A stretch of DNA of 64,000 nucleotides from Flavobacterium panacis (lineage in GTDB: Bacteria; Bacteroidota; Bacteroidia; Flavobacteriales; Flavobacteriaceae): NCBI RefSeq assembly GCF_024649945.1, contig NZ_JANKMS010000003.1, positions 186,001-250,000 on the forward strand. Reading direction: 5' to 3'. Every line of letters begins with the position of its first letter. The stretch's first letter is position 1. Positions 51,938-60,354 of the stretch are shown in pieces. The notes beneath the pieces are model-generated. The model was not told the origin of the DNA. It made no database searches and saw only the letters and a list, made by a program, of their open reading frames with translations. The translations under genes and the position numbers were made by a program.

Positions 51938-51970
51938 AATCTTAGCAGCTCAGCAACTTAGAATCTTAAA
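51931..51970. repeat. AACTTAGAATCTTAGCA-type repeat, second copy
   Basis: AACTTAGAATCTTAGCAG, CTCAGCAACTTAGAATCTTA: same motif as at 46776-46810. The lpxK stop (51935-51937) is inside it. No hairpin terminator is seen between convergent lpxK and the kinase gene. Confidence 0.7.
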
Positions 51971-51974
51971 AGAA

Positions 51975-54146
51975 TTAATCAAAAAATTTAGCAATAGTGG
52001 TATAGAATTCGTCTGGAACAAATGGTTTAGTAATAACATCATCCATTCCGAAAGAAAGAAGCATATCGCGGTTTTCGTCAAGCGAAATAGCAGTCAAAGC
52101 GATAATCGGAGTTGTCTTATCAAATTCGCGAATCAATTTGGTAGCCGTTGTTCCGTTGATGCCAGGAAGGTGAACATCCATTAAAACCATATCAAAACGT
52201 TTGACTTTTAAAAGCTCAACAGCATCTTCTCCATTATCTATGATTTCACAGTTAATGTTTTTGTTTTCAAGCATTTTTCGAGTAATCATTTGATTGATTT
52301 TGTTGTCCTCAATCAGTAAAATAGATTTGTGTTTCAATTGTGTGTCACTATAAGGTTTTACTTCTTCTACTACTTCCAATGGTTCGTTGTTAATTTTAAA
52401 ATTTAATTTGAAGGTAAAAGTAGAGCCTTTACCTACTTCGCTTTTTAGTTTTATTTCGCCTCCTAATAGTTCAATAAGTTTTTTTACAATGGTAAGACCA
52501 AGTCCGGTTCCTCCGTATTTTCGGTTTACTTCAATAGATCCCTGTGAGAAACTTTCAAAAACAGTTTGAAGTTTGTCTTCTGGAATTCCGATTCCCGTAT
52601 CTACAATTTCAAAGTAAATCGTAGCCGTGTCGTCTTCTTGAGAATAAAGTTTAGCAATAACGCTTACATGTCCGTTTTGAGTGAATTTTAAAGCGTTGTT
52701 GATTAGGTTCAGGATAATTTGAGATAGTTTTGTCGGATCTCCCATTAAACTGTCCGGAATCGATTTGTCTATTTCTAAGTTAAAATAATTTTTATTAGCG
52801 GTAGCCAATTCCTTTAATGAACTCTGAATATTGAATAAAAGTTCTTTCAAGTTAAAGCTGATCGTTTCTACCTCAACTTTGGTTGAATCTATTTTATTGA
52901 TTTCTAAGATTTCGTTGATAAAAGTGGTGAGATAATTTCCAGAAAACTTTAAAGATTCCAGATATTTTAGTTGCTTTTTCTTCGGATTATCTTCAAGTAA
53001 AATATGAGTGATTCCATTAATGGCATTTAATGGAGTTCGCAACTCATGACTTACGGTAGATAAAAATTCGGATCTTGCTTTTGAAGCTTTTTCGGCTTTG
53101 TTTTTGGCTAAAATCAGTTCCTTGTTTTTTTCGCGAAGTAATAAGTTGTTCTGATTTCTAATAATATTGTTTTTGTATAAAGCCAAACTCAAAAGAGATA
53201 AAATCGAAATTAAAGCAATGGCTAAAATGCTGACTAACTTAGAATAACGATAAGTTTTAAGCTGAATTTTTTCTTCGCTTTCTCTTTTGATAGTATTGTT
53301 TAAAGATTGATTTTTTTTGAATTTTTCGAATTCATTTAAATCAACTTTAGCATTTTTTAATCTTAAAAGATAATTTTCAAGCTGATAATGCTCATCTAAA
53401 AAAGAATAAGCCATATCATAATTTTTGTTCAGTTTATAATATTGACTTATGGCCAAAACTATCTTTGACTTTTTTGGTAAGTCATTGCTTTTTTCGTTGT
53501 ATTCCAGTGCTTTGTCAAAGTAAATTATAGCAGAATCGTTTCTTTGAAGTTGTGTTTCAATCAGTCCAAGCTGGTAATAAGAATCTACTTTTGTTCTAAT
53601 AATACCGGGATTGTTAGGTTTTTGAGTAATGCTTTTAAAAGTTTTTGCAGCCAACGAAAGATCGTTATTCTTTTTTTGTGCTAATGCTTTTTGATAGCTA
53701 AGAGCTTCTACATGATCCGTGATATTAAGCTCTTTTAGTAAATTCTGAGCTTTCGCATAATAAACATCAGCTGTTTTGTAGTCGCCTTTAGCAGTATTGG
53801 CTACACCTATATAATACAAAGCCAAAGCCTTTATACAGCTTGGTTTTAATGTATCGTACAAAGAAACGGTTTTGTGGAAATTCTTTAGCGCCTCTTCAAA
53901 CTTTCCTTGGTTGTAAAAAATTTTGCCCAATTTCAGGGTTTGATTCGCTACATTTTCTTTTTGGCCATGAACTTCGCAAAAACTGATTGATTTTTGTGTG
54001 TAAGCAGCTGCCTGACCGTACTTTTTACTATCAAGATTACTGTTGGCTAGTTTGTTGTAATAGGCAACGCTATCTGTATTCTTTTTGGTTTGAGAATACA
54101 AAAACGAGTTAAGAAAACAAACAACAATAAAAAGACAGTATTTCAT
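51975..54146 (-). CDS. Hybrid sensor histidine kinase / response regulator with TPR sensor region
   Basis: 723 aa from the ATG at 54146; a TTG three codons upstream is less likely. Domain order: signal peptide (1-18); periplasmic tetratricopeptide repeats (about 25-270, e.g. LKLGKIFYNQGKFEEALKNF and YYIGVANTAKGDYKTADVYY); one membrane segment (about 303-324); HisKA with phospho-His367 in FLSTVSHELRTPL; HATPase (about 470-590, NLINNALKFT, DTGIGIP, GGTGLGL); and a receiver domain (about 608-723) with Asp657 in MVLMDVHLPG and Lys in VITKPF. No separate response regulator is adjacent. Located 26 bp after gap. Signal unknown. Confidence 0.92.
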   Translation of the reverse strand: MKYCLFIVVCFLNSFLYSQTKKNTDSVAYYNKLANSNLDSKKYGQAAAYTQKSISFCEVHGQKENVANQTLKLGKIFYNQGKFEEALKNFHKTVSLYDTLKPSCIKALALYYIGVANTAKGDYKTADVYYAKAQNLLKELNITDHVEALSYQKALAQKKNNDLSLAAKTFKSITQKPNNPGIIRTKVDSYYQLGLIETQLQRNDSAIIYFDKALEYNEKSNDLPKKSKIVLAISQYYKLNKNYDMAYSFLDEHYQLENYLLRLKNAKVDLNEFEKFKKNQSLNNTIKRESEEKIQLKTYRYSKLVSILAIALISILSLLSLALYKNNIIRNQNNLLLREKNKELILAKNKAEKASKARSEFLSTVSHELRTPLNAINGITHILLEDNPKKKQLKYLESLKFSGNYLTTFINEILEINKIDSTKVEVETISFNLKELLFNIQSSLKELATANKNYFNLEIDKSIPDSLMGDPTKLSQIILNLINNALKFTQNGHVSVIAKLYSQEDDTATIYFEIVDTGIGIPEDKLQTVFESFSQGSIEVNRKYGGTGLGLTIVKKLIELLGGEIKLKSEVGKGSTFTFKLNFKINNEPLEVVEEVKPYSDTQLKHKSILLIEDNKINQMITRKMLENKNINCEIIDNGEDAVELLKVKRFDMVLMDVHLPGINGTTATKLIREFDKTTPIIALTAISLDENRDMLLSFGMDDVITKPFVPDEFYTTIAKFFD

Positions 54147-54172
54147 GTATGGCAATGCTTTTACAATGAATC

Positions 54173-55171
54173 TTATTTTTTTCTTATTAGTAAAATTAAA
54201 TCGATCAATCTTGATGAATAGCCAATCTCATTATCGTACCAGCCTACTACTTTTACCATTTTATCGATAACCGAAGTAAGTTGTGCGTCAAACAAACAAG
54301 AATGTGTATTGCCAATTACATCTACCGAGACAATTGGATCTTCGGTATAATCTAATATTCCTTTTAAATTTGTTTTTGAGGCTTCTTTAAATGCTTTATT
54401 TATTTCTTCAATGCTAACAGCACGTTTAACATTGAAAGTGATGTCGGTTAATGAACCATCGGGTACGGGAACTCTTATTCCACAACCTCCCATTTTGTCA
54501 TGCAATTTAGGAAAAATTTTTGTTAATGCCTTAGCTGCGCCAGTAGTTGTTGGAACAATTGACTGACTTGCACCTCTTGCACGGCGTAAATCCTTATGTG
54601 GCTGGTCATGAAGACTTTGATCTGTAGTAAAAGAATGTATAGTTGTAATGTAAGCTTGCTCAATACCACACAATTCTTCGATAATTTTAATCATCGGAGC
54701 AGCATTGTTTGTGGTGCAACTTGCATTAGAAACGATATCTTCATTTCCATCTAAAATAGTCTCATTTACTCCAAGAACTACAGTTTTTATAGTGTCTACT
54801 TCAGACGGAGCAGAAAGAATTACTTTTTTTGCGCCTGCTTCCAGGTGTCTGTTTAATTCTTCATGCGTTTTGTATTTTCCAGTCGATTCGATGACAATGT
54901 CAATGGAATGCGATTTCCAATCGATATCTAAAATGTTTTTTTCGTGAAAAAAGAAAAAATGCCTTCCGTCTACAATAATACTATTTTCATCATGACTTAC
55001 TTCAAAAGGCAAAACCCCATGAATACTGTCGTATTTGATTAAATGTGACATGGTTTTGTTATCGGCAATGTCATTTATAGCAACAACTTCGATATCAGGA
55101 TGATTTAAAAGTAAACGAAATAAATTCCTTCCAATTCTTCCAAATCCATTAATGGCAATTCTTGTTTTCAA
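54173..55171 (-). CDS. gap: Glyceraldehyde-3-phosphate dehydrogenase, type I
   Basis: It oxidises glyceraldehyde-3-phosphate to 1,3-bisphosphoglycerate with NAD, central to glycolysis and gluconeogenesis. The 332-aa protein has the dinucleotide motif INGFGRIGRNLF, Asp in VAINDIAD (suggesting NAD preference), the catalytic SNASCTTNNAAPM, the His of TIHSFTTDQ, and the C-terminal VGWYDNEIGYSSRL. The variation from highly conserved gap sequences (for example STGKYKTHEELNRH) suggests this may be a secondary copy. Its neighbours are the hybrid kinase downstream and lipA upstream. Confidence 0.95.
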   Translation of the reverse strand: MKTRIAINGFGRIGRNLFRLLLNHPDIEVVAINDIADNKTMSHLIKYDSIHGVLPFEVSHDENSIIVDGRHFFFFHEKNILDIDWKSHSIDIVIESTGKYKTHEELNRHLEAGAKKVILSAPSEVDTIKTVVLGVNETILDGNEDIVSNASCTTNNAAPMIKIIEELCGIEQAYITTIHSFTTDQSLHDQPHKDLRRARGASQSIVPTTTGAAKALTKIFPKLHDKMGGCGIRVPVPDGSLTDITFNVKRAVSIEEINKAFKEASKTNLKGILDYTEDPIVSVDVIGNTHSCLFDAQLTSVIDKMVKVVGWYDNEIGYSSRLIDLILLIRKK

Positions 55172-55200
55172 TTTTTTGGTTATTTGTTTAATCGTTAAAA

Positions 55201-55242
55201 CGGTAAATCGTTTAATCTATGATACAGTTAAACGATTTACCG
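55201..55242. repeat. Perfect 15-bp inverted repeat between lipA and gap
   Basis: CGGTAAATCGTTTAA (55201-55215) and TTAAACGATTTACCG (55228-55242) with a 12-nt loop, followed on the - strand by TTTT. It can act as the lipA terminator on the - strand. Flanking copies of TTTAATCG / CGATTAAA extend the symmetry. Confidence 0.7.
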
Positions 55243-55261
55243 ATTAAAAAGTTAAACTTTT

Positions 55262-56128
55262 TTATAAAATATGTTTTTGTGCTTTGTATGAAGAACGAAC
55301 TAATGGTCCACTTTCTACATGTCTGAAACCTAAATCAATTCCGAATTGTTCATAACGGGCAAATTGTTCAGGAGTAATGAATTCTTTTACAGGAAGATGC
55401 TTTTTAGATGGTTGTAAATATTGACCAATAGTTACAACGTCTACATTTGCATTTCTTAAATCGGTCATAGTTTGAAAAACTTCTTCTTCTGTTTCTCCTA
55501 GACCTAACATAATTCCTGATTTGGTTCTGTTAATGCCTTTTTCTTTCAAATAACGAAGTACTTCTAAACTTCTGTCATATTTAGCCTGAATACGAACCTC
55601 ACGTGTCAAACGTCTCACAGTTTCCATGTTATGAGAAACGACTTCAGGATTTGCTTCTACAATACGATCTAGATTTCTTTCAATTCCTTGAAAATCCGGA
55701 ATTAAAGTTTCAAGAGTCGTATTAGGATTCATTCTACGAATCGCTCTTACAGTTTCCATCCAAATAATAGAACCTCCGTCTTTTAAATCATCTCTGTCAA
55801 CACTTGTAATGACAGCGTGTTTGATGTTCATGATTTTAATAGATCGAGAAACTTTTTCAGGTTCGTCCCAATCTACTGTTTCTGGTCTTCCGGTTTTTAC
55901 ACCACAAAAACCACAAGAACGCGTGCAGACATTTCCTAAAATCATGAAAGTTGCAGTTCCTTCGCCCCAGCATTCTCCCATATTAGGACAGCTTCCCGAA
56001 GTACAAATTGTATTTAAACTATATTTATCAACTAAACCTCTTAGTTCAGTATATTTTTGTCCAATTGGCAGTTTTACTTTTAGCCACTTAGGTTTTGCAG
56101 TAGTTATATTAGCAGCGGATGTTTCCAT
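55262..56128 (-). CDS. lipA: Lipoyl synthase
   Basis: A radical-SAM enzyme that inserts two sulfurs into octanoyl groups of lipoyl domains. 288 aa. The auxiliary iron-sulfur cluster motif is [16 protein letters not shown]; the radical-SAM motif CTRSCGFC follows after [31 protein letters not shown] and the C-terminal Ser ligand in VRSSYKAQ complete the family. A TATCTTTG box on the - strand lies at 56147-56154. No lipB is adjacent; gap follows 90 bp downstream. Confidence 0.97.
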   Translation of the reverse strand: METSAANITTAKPKWLKVKLPIGQKYTELRGLVDKYSLNTICTSGSCPNMGECWGEGTATFMILGNVCTRSCGFCGVKTGRPETVDWDEPEKVSRSIKIMNIKHAVITSVDRDDLKDGGSIIWMETVRAIRRMNPNTTLETLIPDFQGIERNLDRIVEANPEVVSHNMETVRRLTREVRIQAKYDRSLEVLRYLKEKGINRTKSGIMLGLGETEEEVFQTMTDLRNANVDVVTIGQYLQPSKKHLPVKEFITPEQFARYEQFGIDLGFRHVESGPLVRSSYKAQKHIL

Positions 56129-56146
56129 ATATTAATAATCAAAGCA

Positions 56147-56154
56147 CAAAGATA
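56147..56154 (-). promoter_or_regulatory. Putative -7 box of lipA
   Basis: CAAAGATA on the + strand, reading TATCTTTG on the - strand, 18 bp upstream of the lipA ATG. Confidence 0.55.
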
Positions 56155-56300
56155 CGGAATGTAGTTCATTTTGAGGACTAAATTTACTTTTCGTTTACTT
56201 TTCATATTTCTGTCCTAATCTATTACAAATTTACCTTCAACAGATACTTAGAAATCTCTCCGAAACTAATTTTGTTGTTCATTTAATAGTTTTAGAAAAT

Positions 56301-57173
56301 ATGAAAAGAAAATTTATTGTCTTAGGAATTTTGTTTACCATTTTAGGTTTTGTTGAAACAAACGCACAAATACTTTCAGATAAGGCTATGGGAGCTTTAG
56401 GAAAAGGCGTTTCAGGATTTACATTTAGCGATGCAGATGCGGTTGCTTTGGCAAAAAAAGCGATCGATGAAATGGATGCTAATAATCCCGTTGCAGGACC
56501 AACAGATGGTTACGCTATTCGTTTAAATCGTGTTTTTGGGAAACATGCTTCAAGTGAGGGAGTTACTCTAAATTACAAGGTTTATTTGGTAAAAGATATT
56601 AATGCTTTTGCTTGTGCAGACGGTAGTGTTCGTGTATTTGCAGGTTTAATGGATATTATGGATGACAATGAATTGCTAGCTGTTATTGGTCATGAAATTG
56701 GTCACGTTGCCAATCATGATACAAGAGATGCGATTAAAGCTGCGTATAAAAAAGAAGCATTGTTAGATGCGGCTTCGTCACAATCAGGTAAATTTGAGAC
56801 TATTTCAAAATCACAATTAGGAGCATTAGGAAGTGCAATGATTGATAGTAAACACAGCAGAAAGCAAGAGTCTCAAGCAGACTTGTTTTCTTATGATTTT
56901 ATGAAAAAAAATGGTTACGATGTTAATGCTGTAGAATCGGCTTTTAGAATTTTGCAAAAAATGAGTGAGGGGGCAGATTCTTCTTTTATGACAAAAATGA
57001 TGAGTTCGCATCCTGATTCTGGAAAAAGAGCTGATGATGCTAAAAAAAGAGCTACAAAAGATGGTTTGTATAAAGCATACGAACAACAGAAAATTGTAAA
57101 TACTGCTCCGGTTACTACAACAAAAGCAGCGACAAAAACTACTACTAAAAAGACAACAACCAAAAAGAAGTAG
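56301..57173 (+). CDS. Exported M48 family metallopeptidase, copy 1
   Basis: 290 aa. Signal peptide at 1-22 (LGFVETNAQ). The zinc peptidase core has HEIGH in VIGHEIGHVANHD (His131, Glu132, His135) with the third ligand Glu in ESQADLFSYDFM (about 194). The domain lacks the membrane helices of HtpX-type M48 proteins, so it resembles LoiP/BepA-like periplasmic enzymes that degrade misfolded outer-membrane proteins. The tail is a Lys/Thr stretch (TTKAATKTTTKKTTTKKK). The gene is followed by a very similar copy with its own leader. Confidence 0.9.
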   Translation: MKRKFIVLGILFTILGFVETNAQILSDKAMGALGKGVSGFTFSDADAVALAKKAIDEMDANNPVAGPTDGYAIRLNRVFGKHASSEGVTLNYKVYLVKDINAFACADGSVRVFAGLMDIMDDNELLAVIGHEIGHVANHDTRDAIKAAYKKEALLDAASSQSGKFETISKSQLGALGSAMIDSKHSRKQESQADLFSYDFMKKNGYDVNAVESAFRILQKMSEGADSSFMTKMMSSHPDSGKRADDAKKRATKDGLYKAYEQQKIVNTAPVTTTKAATKTTTKKTTTKKK

Positions 57174-57190
57174 TGTTTATATAAAACTTT

Positions 57191-57222
57191 AAAAAAGGCG
57201 AATTGAAGAATTCGCCTTTTTT
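57191..57222 (+). terminator. Terminator after M48 copy 1
   Basis: AAAAAAGGCGAATT pairs with AATTCGCCTTTTTT around GAAG. It separates the two M48 genes into independent transcripts. Confidence 0.92.
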
Positions 57223-57349
57223 GGTTATTAGACTATTCGTGAATCACTTGAAATTTTATATCTTTAATTGTTGAAAAAACAAATTTTTTGTGAAATGAAA
57301 TAGCATTTTTGTTATTTACATTTGTTGTTAAATTGTAATTGTAAAAAAT

Positions 57350-58225
57350 ATGAAAAAGAAATTTATAATAGCAGGACTTTTATTTGCAGCATTTGGTATA
57401 ACTAAAATGACTGCTCAAATTAATTTTGGAGATAAAGCAATAGGGGCAGTTCAAAAAGGAGTAACAGGTTTCACTTTTAGTAATGCTGATGCCGCTAAAT
57501 TGTCTAAAGAAGCGGTTGACAAATTAGATGCCGAGCATGAAATTGCAGGCCCAACTGATGGTTATACTTTGAGATTAAACCGAGTTTTTGGAAAACATGC
57601 TACTACTGACGGATTTACTTTAAATTATAAAGTATATAAAATTAAAGAAGTAAATGCATTTGCAACAGCAGACGGAAGTGTTCGTGTATATTCTGGATTA
57701 ATGGATATTATGGATGATAATGAGTTGATTGCTGTAATTGGACATGAAATTGGACACGTTGTAAATAATGATTCGAGAGATGCAATTAGAGCTGCTTATC
57801 AAAAAGAAGCTTTGATGGATGGGGCAGCTTCTCAATCTGCTACGGTAGCATCAGTTACGGATAGTCAGCTTGGGAAAATAGGAAGCGCTATTATTGATAG
57901 TAAATACAGCCGTAAACAAGAATCTGAAGCCGATTTGTTTGCTTATAATTTTATGAAGAAAAACGGTTATAATGTAAACGCTGAAGAATCTGCTTTTAGA
58001 ATTTTAGCTAAGATGAGTGAAGGATCTCAAGCTTCATTTATTGATCAAATGATGAGTTCTCACCCAGATTCTAATAAAAGAGCTGATGATGCTAAAAAGA
58101 GAGCTGAAAAAGATGGAGTTTATAAAGTTTATGCGCAGCAAAAAATTGTAAATACTGCTCCAGCAGCAACTACAACTAAAAAAGCGACAACTACAAAGAA
58201 AACAACAACTACAAAAAAGAAATAA
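57350..58225 (+). CDS. Exported M48 family metallopeptidase, copy 2
   Basis: 291 aa and similar to copy 1 through nearly the whole length, pointing to a tandem duplication. Signal peptide (FGITKMTAQ), HEIGH in VIGHEIGHVVNND, third ligand in ESEADLFAYNFM, and a Lys/Thr tail (ATTTKKATTTKKTTTTKKK) are all kept. The separate 5' region and terminator suggest each copy is regulated on its own. Differences around the substrate-facing NNDSRDAIRAAY segment could alter specificity. Confidence 0.9.
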   Translation: MKKKFIIAGLLFAAFGITKMTAQINFGDKAIGAVQKGVTGFTFSNADAAKLSKEAVDKLDAEHEIAGPTDGYTLRLNRVFGKHATTDGFTLNYKVYKIKEVNAFATADGSVRVYSGLMDIMDDNELIAVIGHEIGHVVNNDSRDAIRAAYQKEALMDGAASQSATVASVTDSQLGKIGSAIIDSKYSRKQESEADLFAYNFMKKNGYNVNAEESAFRILAKMSEGSQASFIDQMMSSHPDSNKRADDAKKRAEKDGVYKVYAQQKIVNTAPAATTTKKATTTKKTTTTKKK

Positions 58226-58246
58226 TAGTAGTTTTTAATGCAATAA

Positions 58247-58276
58247 GAAACCCGGCATTTGCCGGGTTTTGTTTTT
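58247..58276. terminator. Bidirectional terminator after M48 copy 2
   Basis: AAACCCGGCA pairs perfectly with TGCCGGGTTT around a two-base TT, then GTTTTT. The inner pairs probably open. Confidence 0.85.
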
Positions 58277-58655
58277 ATCCTAAAACGTGAAAAGCTAAAA
58301 CTTTCTGTACTTCGTAAACATTAACCGATTTGTTGAACTGTTTTACAATACTTGGTTGTTGTTCGCTCGAAATCCAAATTTTCAATTCGGCATCAAGGTC
58401 AAAAGTTCCGGCTGTCTCTACGCTAAATCTTGTGATGTTTTTGTAAGCAATCGATTTGTATTCTGTTTTGCTTCCGGTAATTCCTTGTACATCAACTAGA
58501 ATCAATCTTTTGTTGGTGAAGATAAAAGTATCGCGAATAAGTTTGAAACCCATTTCGATTTCTTCGTTTGTAGTTAGAAGCTGTCCGTATTTTTTAAGTA
58601 AATCTTCCTGACTTACAGAACCTGCGTTGCCCATAAGAGCTGAAAATATTCCCAT
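58275..58655 (-). CDS. PH domain-containing protein (bacterial bPH type)
   Basis: 126 aa with no signal peptide. A seven-strand pattern fits the bacterial pleckstrin-homology fold: EIEMGFKLIRDTFIFTNKRLILVDVQ, KTEYKSIAYKNITRFSVET, AELKIWISSEQQPSIVKQF, and a C-terminal helix NVYEVQKVLAFHV. Bacterial PH domains of this form make oligomeric rings and often bind proteins or membrane; the role is not known. It converges with the M48 gene. Confidence 0.85.
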   Translation of the reverse strand: MGIFSALMGNAGSVSQEDLLKKYGQLLTTNEEIEMGFKLIRDTFIFTNKRLILVDVQGITGSKTEYKSIAYKNITRFSVETAGTFDLDAELKIWISSEQQPSIVKQFNKSVNVYEVQKVLAFHVLG

Positions 58656-58778
58656 TATTTTATTTTTATTAGTTAAAATGAATTCCGTTTTGAAGGAGTA
58701 AAAGTAAATAAAATAGAGAATAAAATTTATTTCTAACGATTAAGAAATTAGGAAGAGTTAAGGTTTGATTTATTCCAT

Positions 58779-58810
58779 AAAAAAAGCAGAACCTAAGTTC
58801 TGCTTTTTTT
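58779..58810. terminator. Bidirectional terminator downstream of tonB
   Basis: GCAGAAC (58786-58792) / GTTCTGC (58797-58803) with A and T runs. It sits just past the tonB stop. Confidence 0.88.
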
Positions 58811-58812
58811 AA

Positions 58813-59643
58813 TTATTCGACTTCCGTTTTGATTGTAATTGGAAGTTTATATGCTGTACGTACTGCTTTTCCGTCAAGAATTCCAGGACTCCATTTTGCT
58901 TTTACAGATTTTAAAACTCTGATCGCTTCTTTTCCCATTCCATAACCAGGATCATTTAAAACAATAATGTCAGTGATAGATCCGTCTTTTTCAACAACAA
59001 AAGAAAGATAAACTCTTAATGTTTTTTCCATGTCCAATTCTGGTCTGCGGAAATTGTTTCCAACATATTTGTAGAACTCACCGATTCCGCCTGGATATTC
59101 AGGAAGTTTGTCTAAGATAGCAGTAGAAACTGGTTCGCCTGTTGATGGCACTGCAGAAACTACGCTTCCGTTTCCTCCGCCTCCTGGAGCTGTTGTTGAG
59201 CCATTAGGAGTTCCTGTTCCTTGAACACTTTCTACTACAGGAGCATTGTCTGTGTTTACTGCAATTTTCTCTACAGCATTTTCTGCAGTTGTGATTACAG
59301 GATTAACTAACTGTGTTGACTCCGTTTTTGTAGCTGCAGTCTGTTCAACTACAGGCGCTGGTGGAGCGGGTGGTGGTGGCGTTACGGTTGGATTGTAAGG
59401 TGTTACAATATGTTCGTCATCAAAGGTCGGAACTTCTGTTACTGGCTCTACAGTTTGTGGCTTAAATTTACTAATCAATACAGGTATGCTTCCCAGAGCC
59501 GTTATTAACAATAAACCCATAAAGAGTGCATTAACCGTAGTTCTAGGGTTTTCCTGGCGTAATTGATAAGCACCATACTCTTTGTTTCTGTTTTCGAAAA
59601 CAAGATCGTTCCACTTGTTTTCATAAATGTTCAATTTAGACAT
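58813..59643 (-). CDS. Energy transducer TonB
   Basis: 276 aa. It links the proton-motive force to outer-membrane receptors such as the SusC, HmuR and beta-barrel proteins of this window. A cytosolic start (NKEYGAYQLRQENPRTT) precedes one membrane helix at about 37-57. A Pro-rich spacer (NPTVTPPPPAPPAPVV) and a Ser/Thr/Gly linker follow. The C-terminal TonB domain (about 185-275) has LPEYPGGIGEFYKYVGNNF, LRVYLSFVVEKDGSI, and ends KLPITIKTEVE. Its exbB/exbD partners are not next to it, as often in Flavobacteria. Regulation not visible. Confidence 0.92.
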   Translation of the reverse strand: MSKLNIYENKWNDLVFENRNKEYGAYQLRQENPRTTVNALFMGLLLITALGSIPVLISKFKPQTVEPVTEVPTFDDEHIVTPYNPTVTPPPPAPPAPVVEQTAATKTESTQLVNPVITTAENAVEKIAVNTDNAPVVESVQGTGTPNGSTTAPGGGGNGSVVSAVPSTGEPVSTAILDKLPEYPGGIGEFYKYVGNNFRRPELDMEKTLRVYLSFVVEKDGSITDIIVLNDPGYGMGKEAIRVLKSVKAKWSPGILDGKAVRTAYKLPITIKTEVE

Positions 59644-59802
59644 AATTTTTGGGTTTTAAGGTTAAGTAACTTTAAATCATACGCATAAAAGGTTTGGGTT
59701 TTGAGCTACAACGAGAAAATTGCAGTTTTAGTATGTGATAATAATTATTTTTTAAGAATAAAAATACGAATAGTATATTTTTCTTTCTTTAAAGATAGGA
59801 AA

Positions 59803-60354
59803 TTATCTGTTACGTTCGATGATTTCTGCTAATAATTTTTTTGCACGTAAAAGTTTGACTTTTACACTGCTTAAAGGTTCGTCAATCTTAATAGCAATTT
59901 CTTGATAAGACATTTCTTGAAAATAACGAAGTTGAATTACTTCTTGGTAGTGTGGTTTGAGTTCTTTAATGCATAAAAGCAGACGAGAAAGATTCTGCTC
60001 TTTAATTAATGCATCTTCTGCAGAGGGAGTAGGGTCGGCGATGTTGTACGCCTGCTGGTCTTCGTTGTCTGTGATTTCGATAAAAAGATTGGTTTTCTTT
60101 TTGCGGAGTAAATCTATATAGACATTTTTTGCAATCGCAATAAGCCAAGTATTGAATTGAAATTCAGGATTGTAAGAAGCTATTTTGTCAAAAGCTTTAG
60201 AAAAAGTTTCTATGGTAACATCTTCTGCGGTAGTCTCGTTTTCGGTGCGTTTGAGCATAAAAGCGTACACCTCATTCCAATAATGATCTAATAAAAAAGT
60301 AAAGGCGATCTGATCGCCTTTTTTTGCTTTTTCTATTTTAGAATTTATTTCCAA
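59803..60354 (-). CDS. ECF-type RNA polymerase sigma factor
   Basis: 183 aa with sigma-70 region 2 (about 20-90: AEDVTIETFSKAFDKIASY, then FNTWLIAIAKNVYIDLLRKKK) and region 4 (about 120-180: LPHYQEVIQLRYFQEMSYQEIA-like segment with LSSVKVKLLRAKKLL). No region 1 or 3. No anti-sigma gene lies next to it. Its start overlaps the end of a glycosyltransferase gene by 10 bp on the same strand, so they are co-transcribed and perhaps translationally coupled. It likely controls envelope functions. Confidence 0.92.
   Translation of the reverse strand: MEINSKIEKAKKGDQIAFTFLLDHYWNEVYAFMLKRTENETTAEDVTIETFSKAFDKIASYNPEFQFNTWLIAIAKNVYIDLLRKKKTNLFIEITDNEDQQAYNIADPTPSAEDALIKEQNLSRLLLCIKELKPHYQEVIQLRYFQEMSYQEIAIKIDEPLSSVKVKLLRAKKLLAEIIERNR

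Noticed and set aside
54173..55171. Erythrose-4-phosphate dehydrogenase (epd)
   Set aside because: The SNASCTTNNAAPM active site and overall pattern fit ordinary type I GAPDH.
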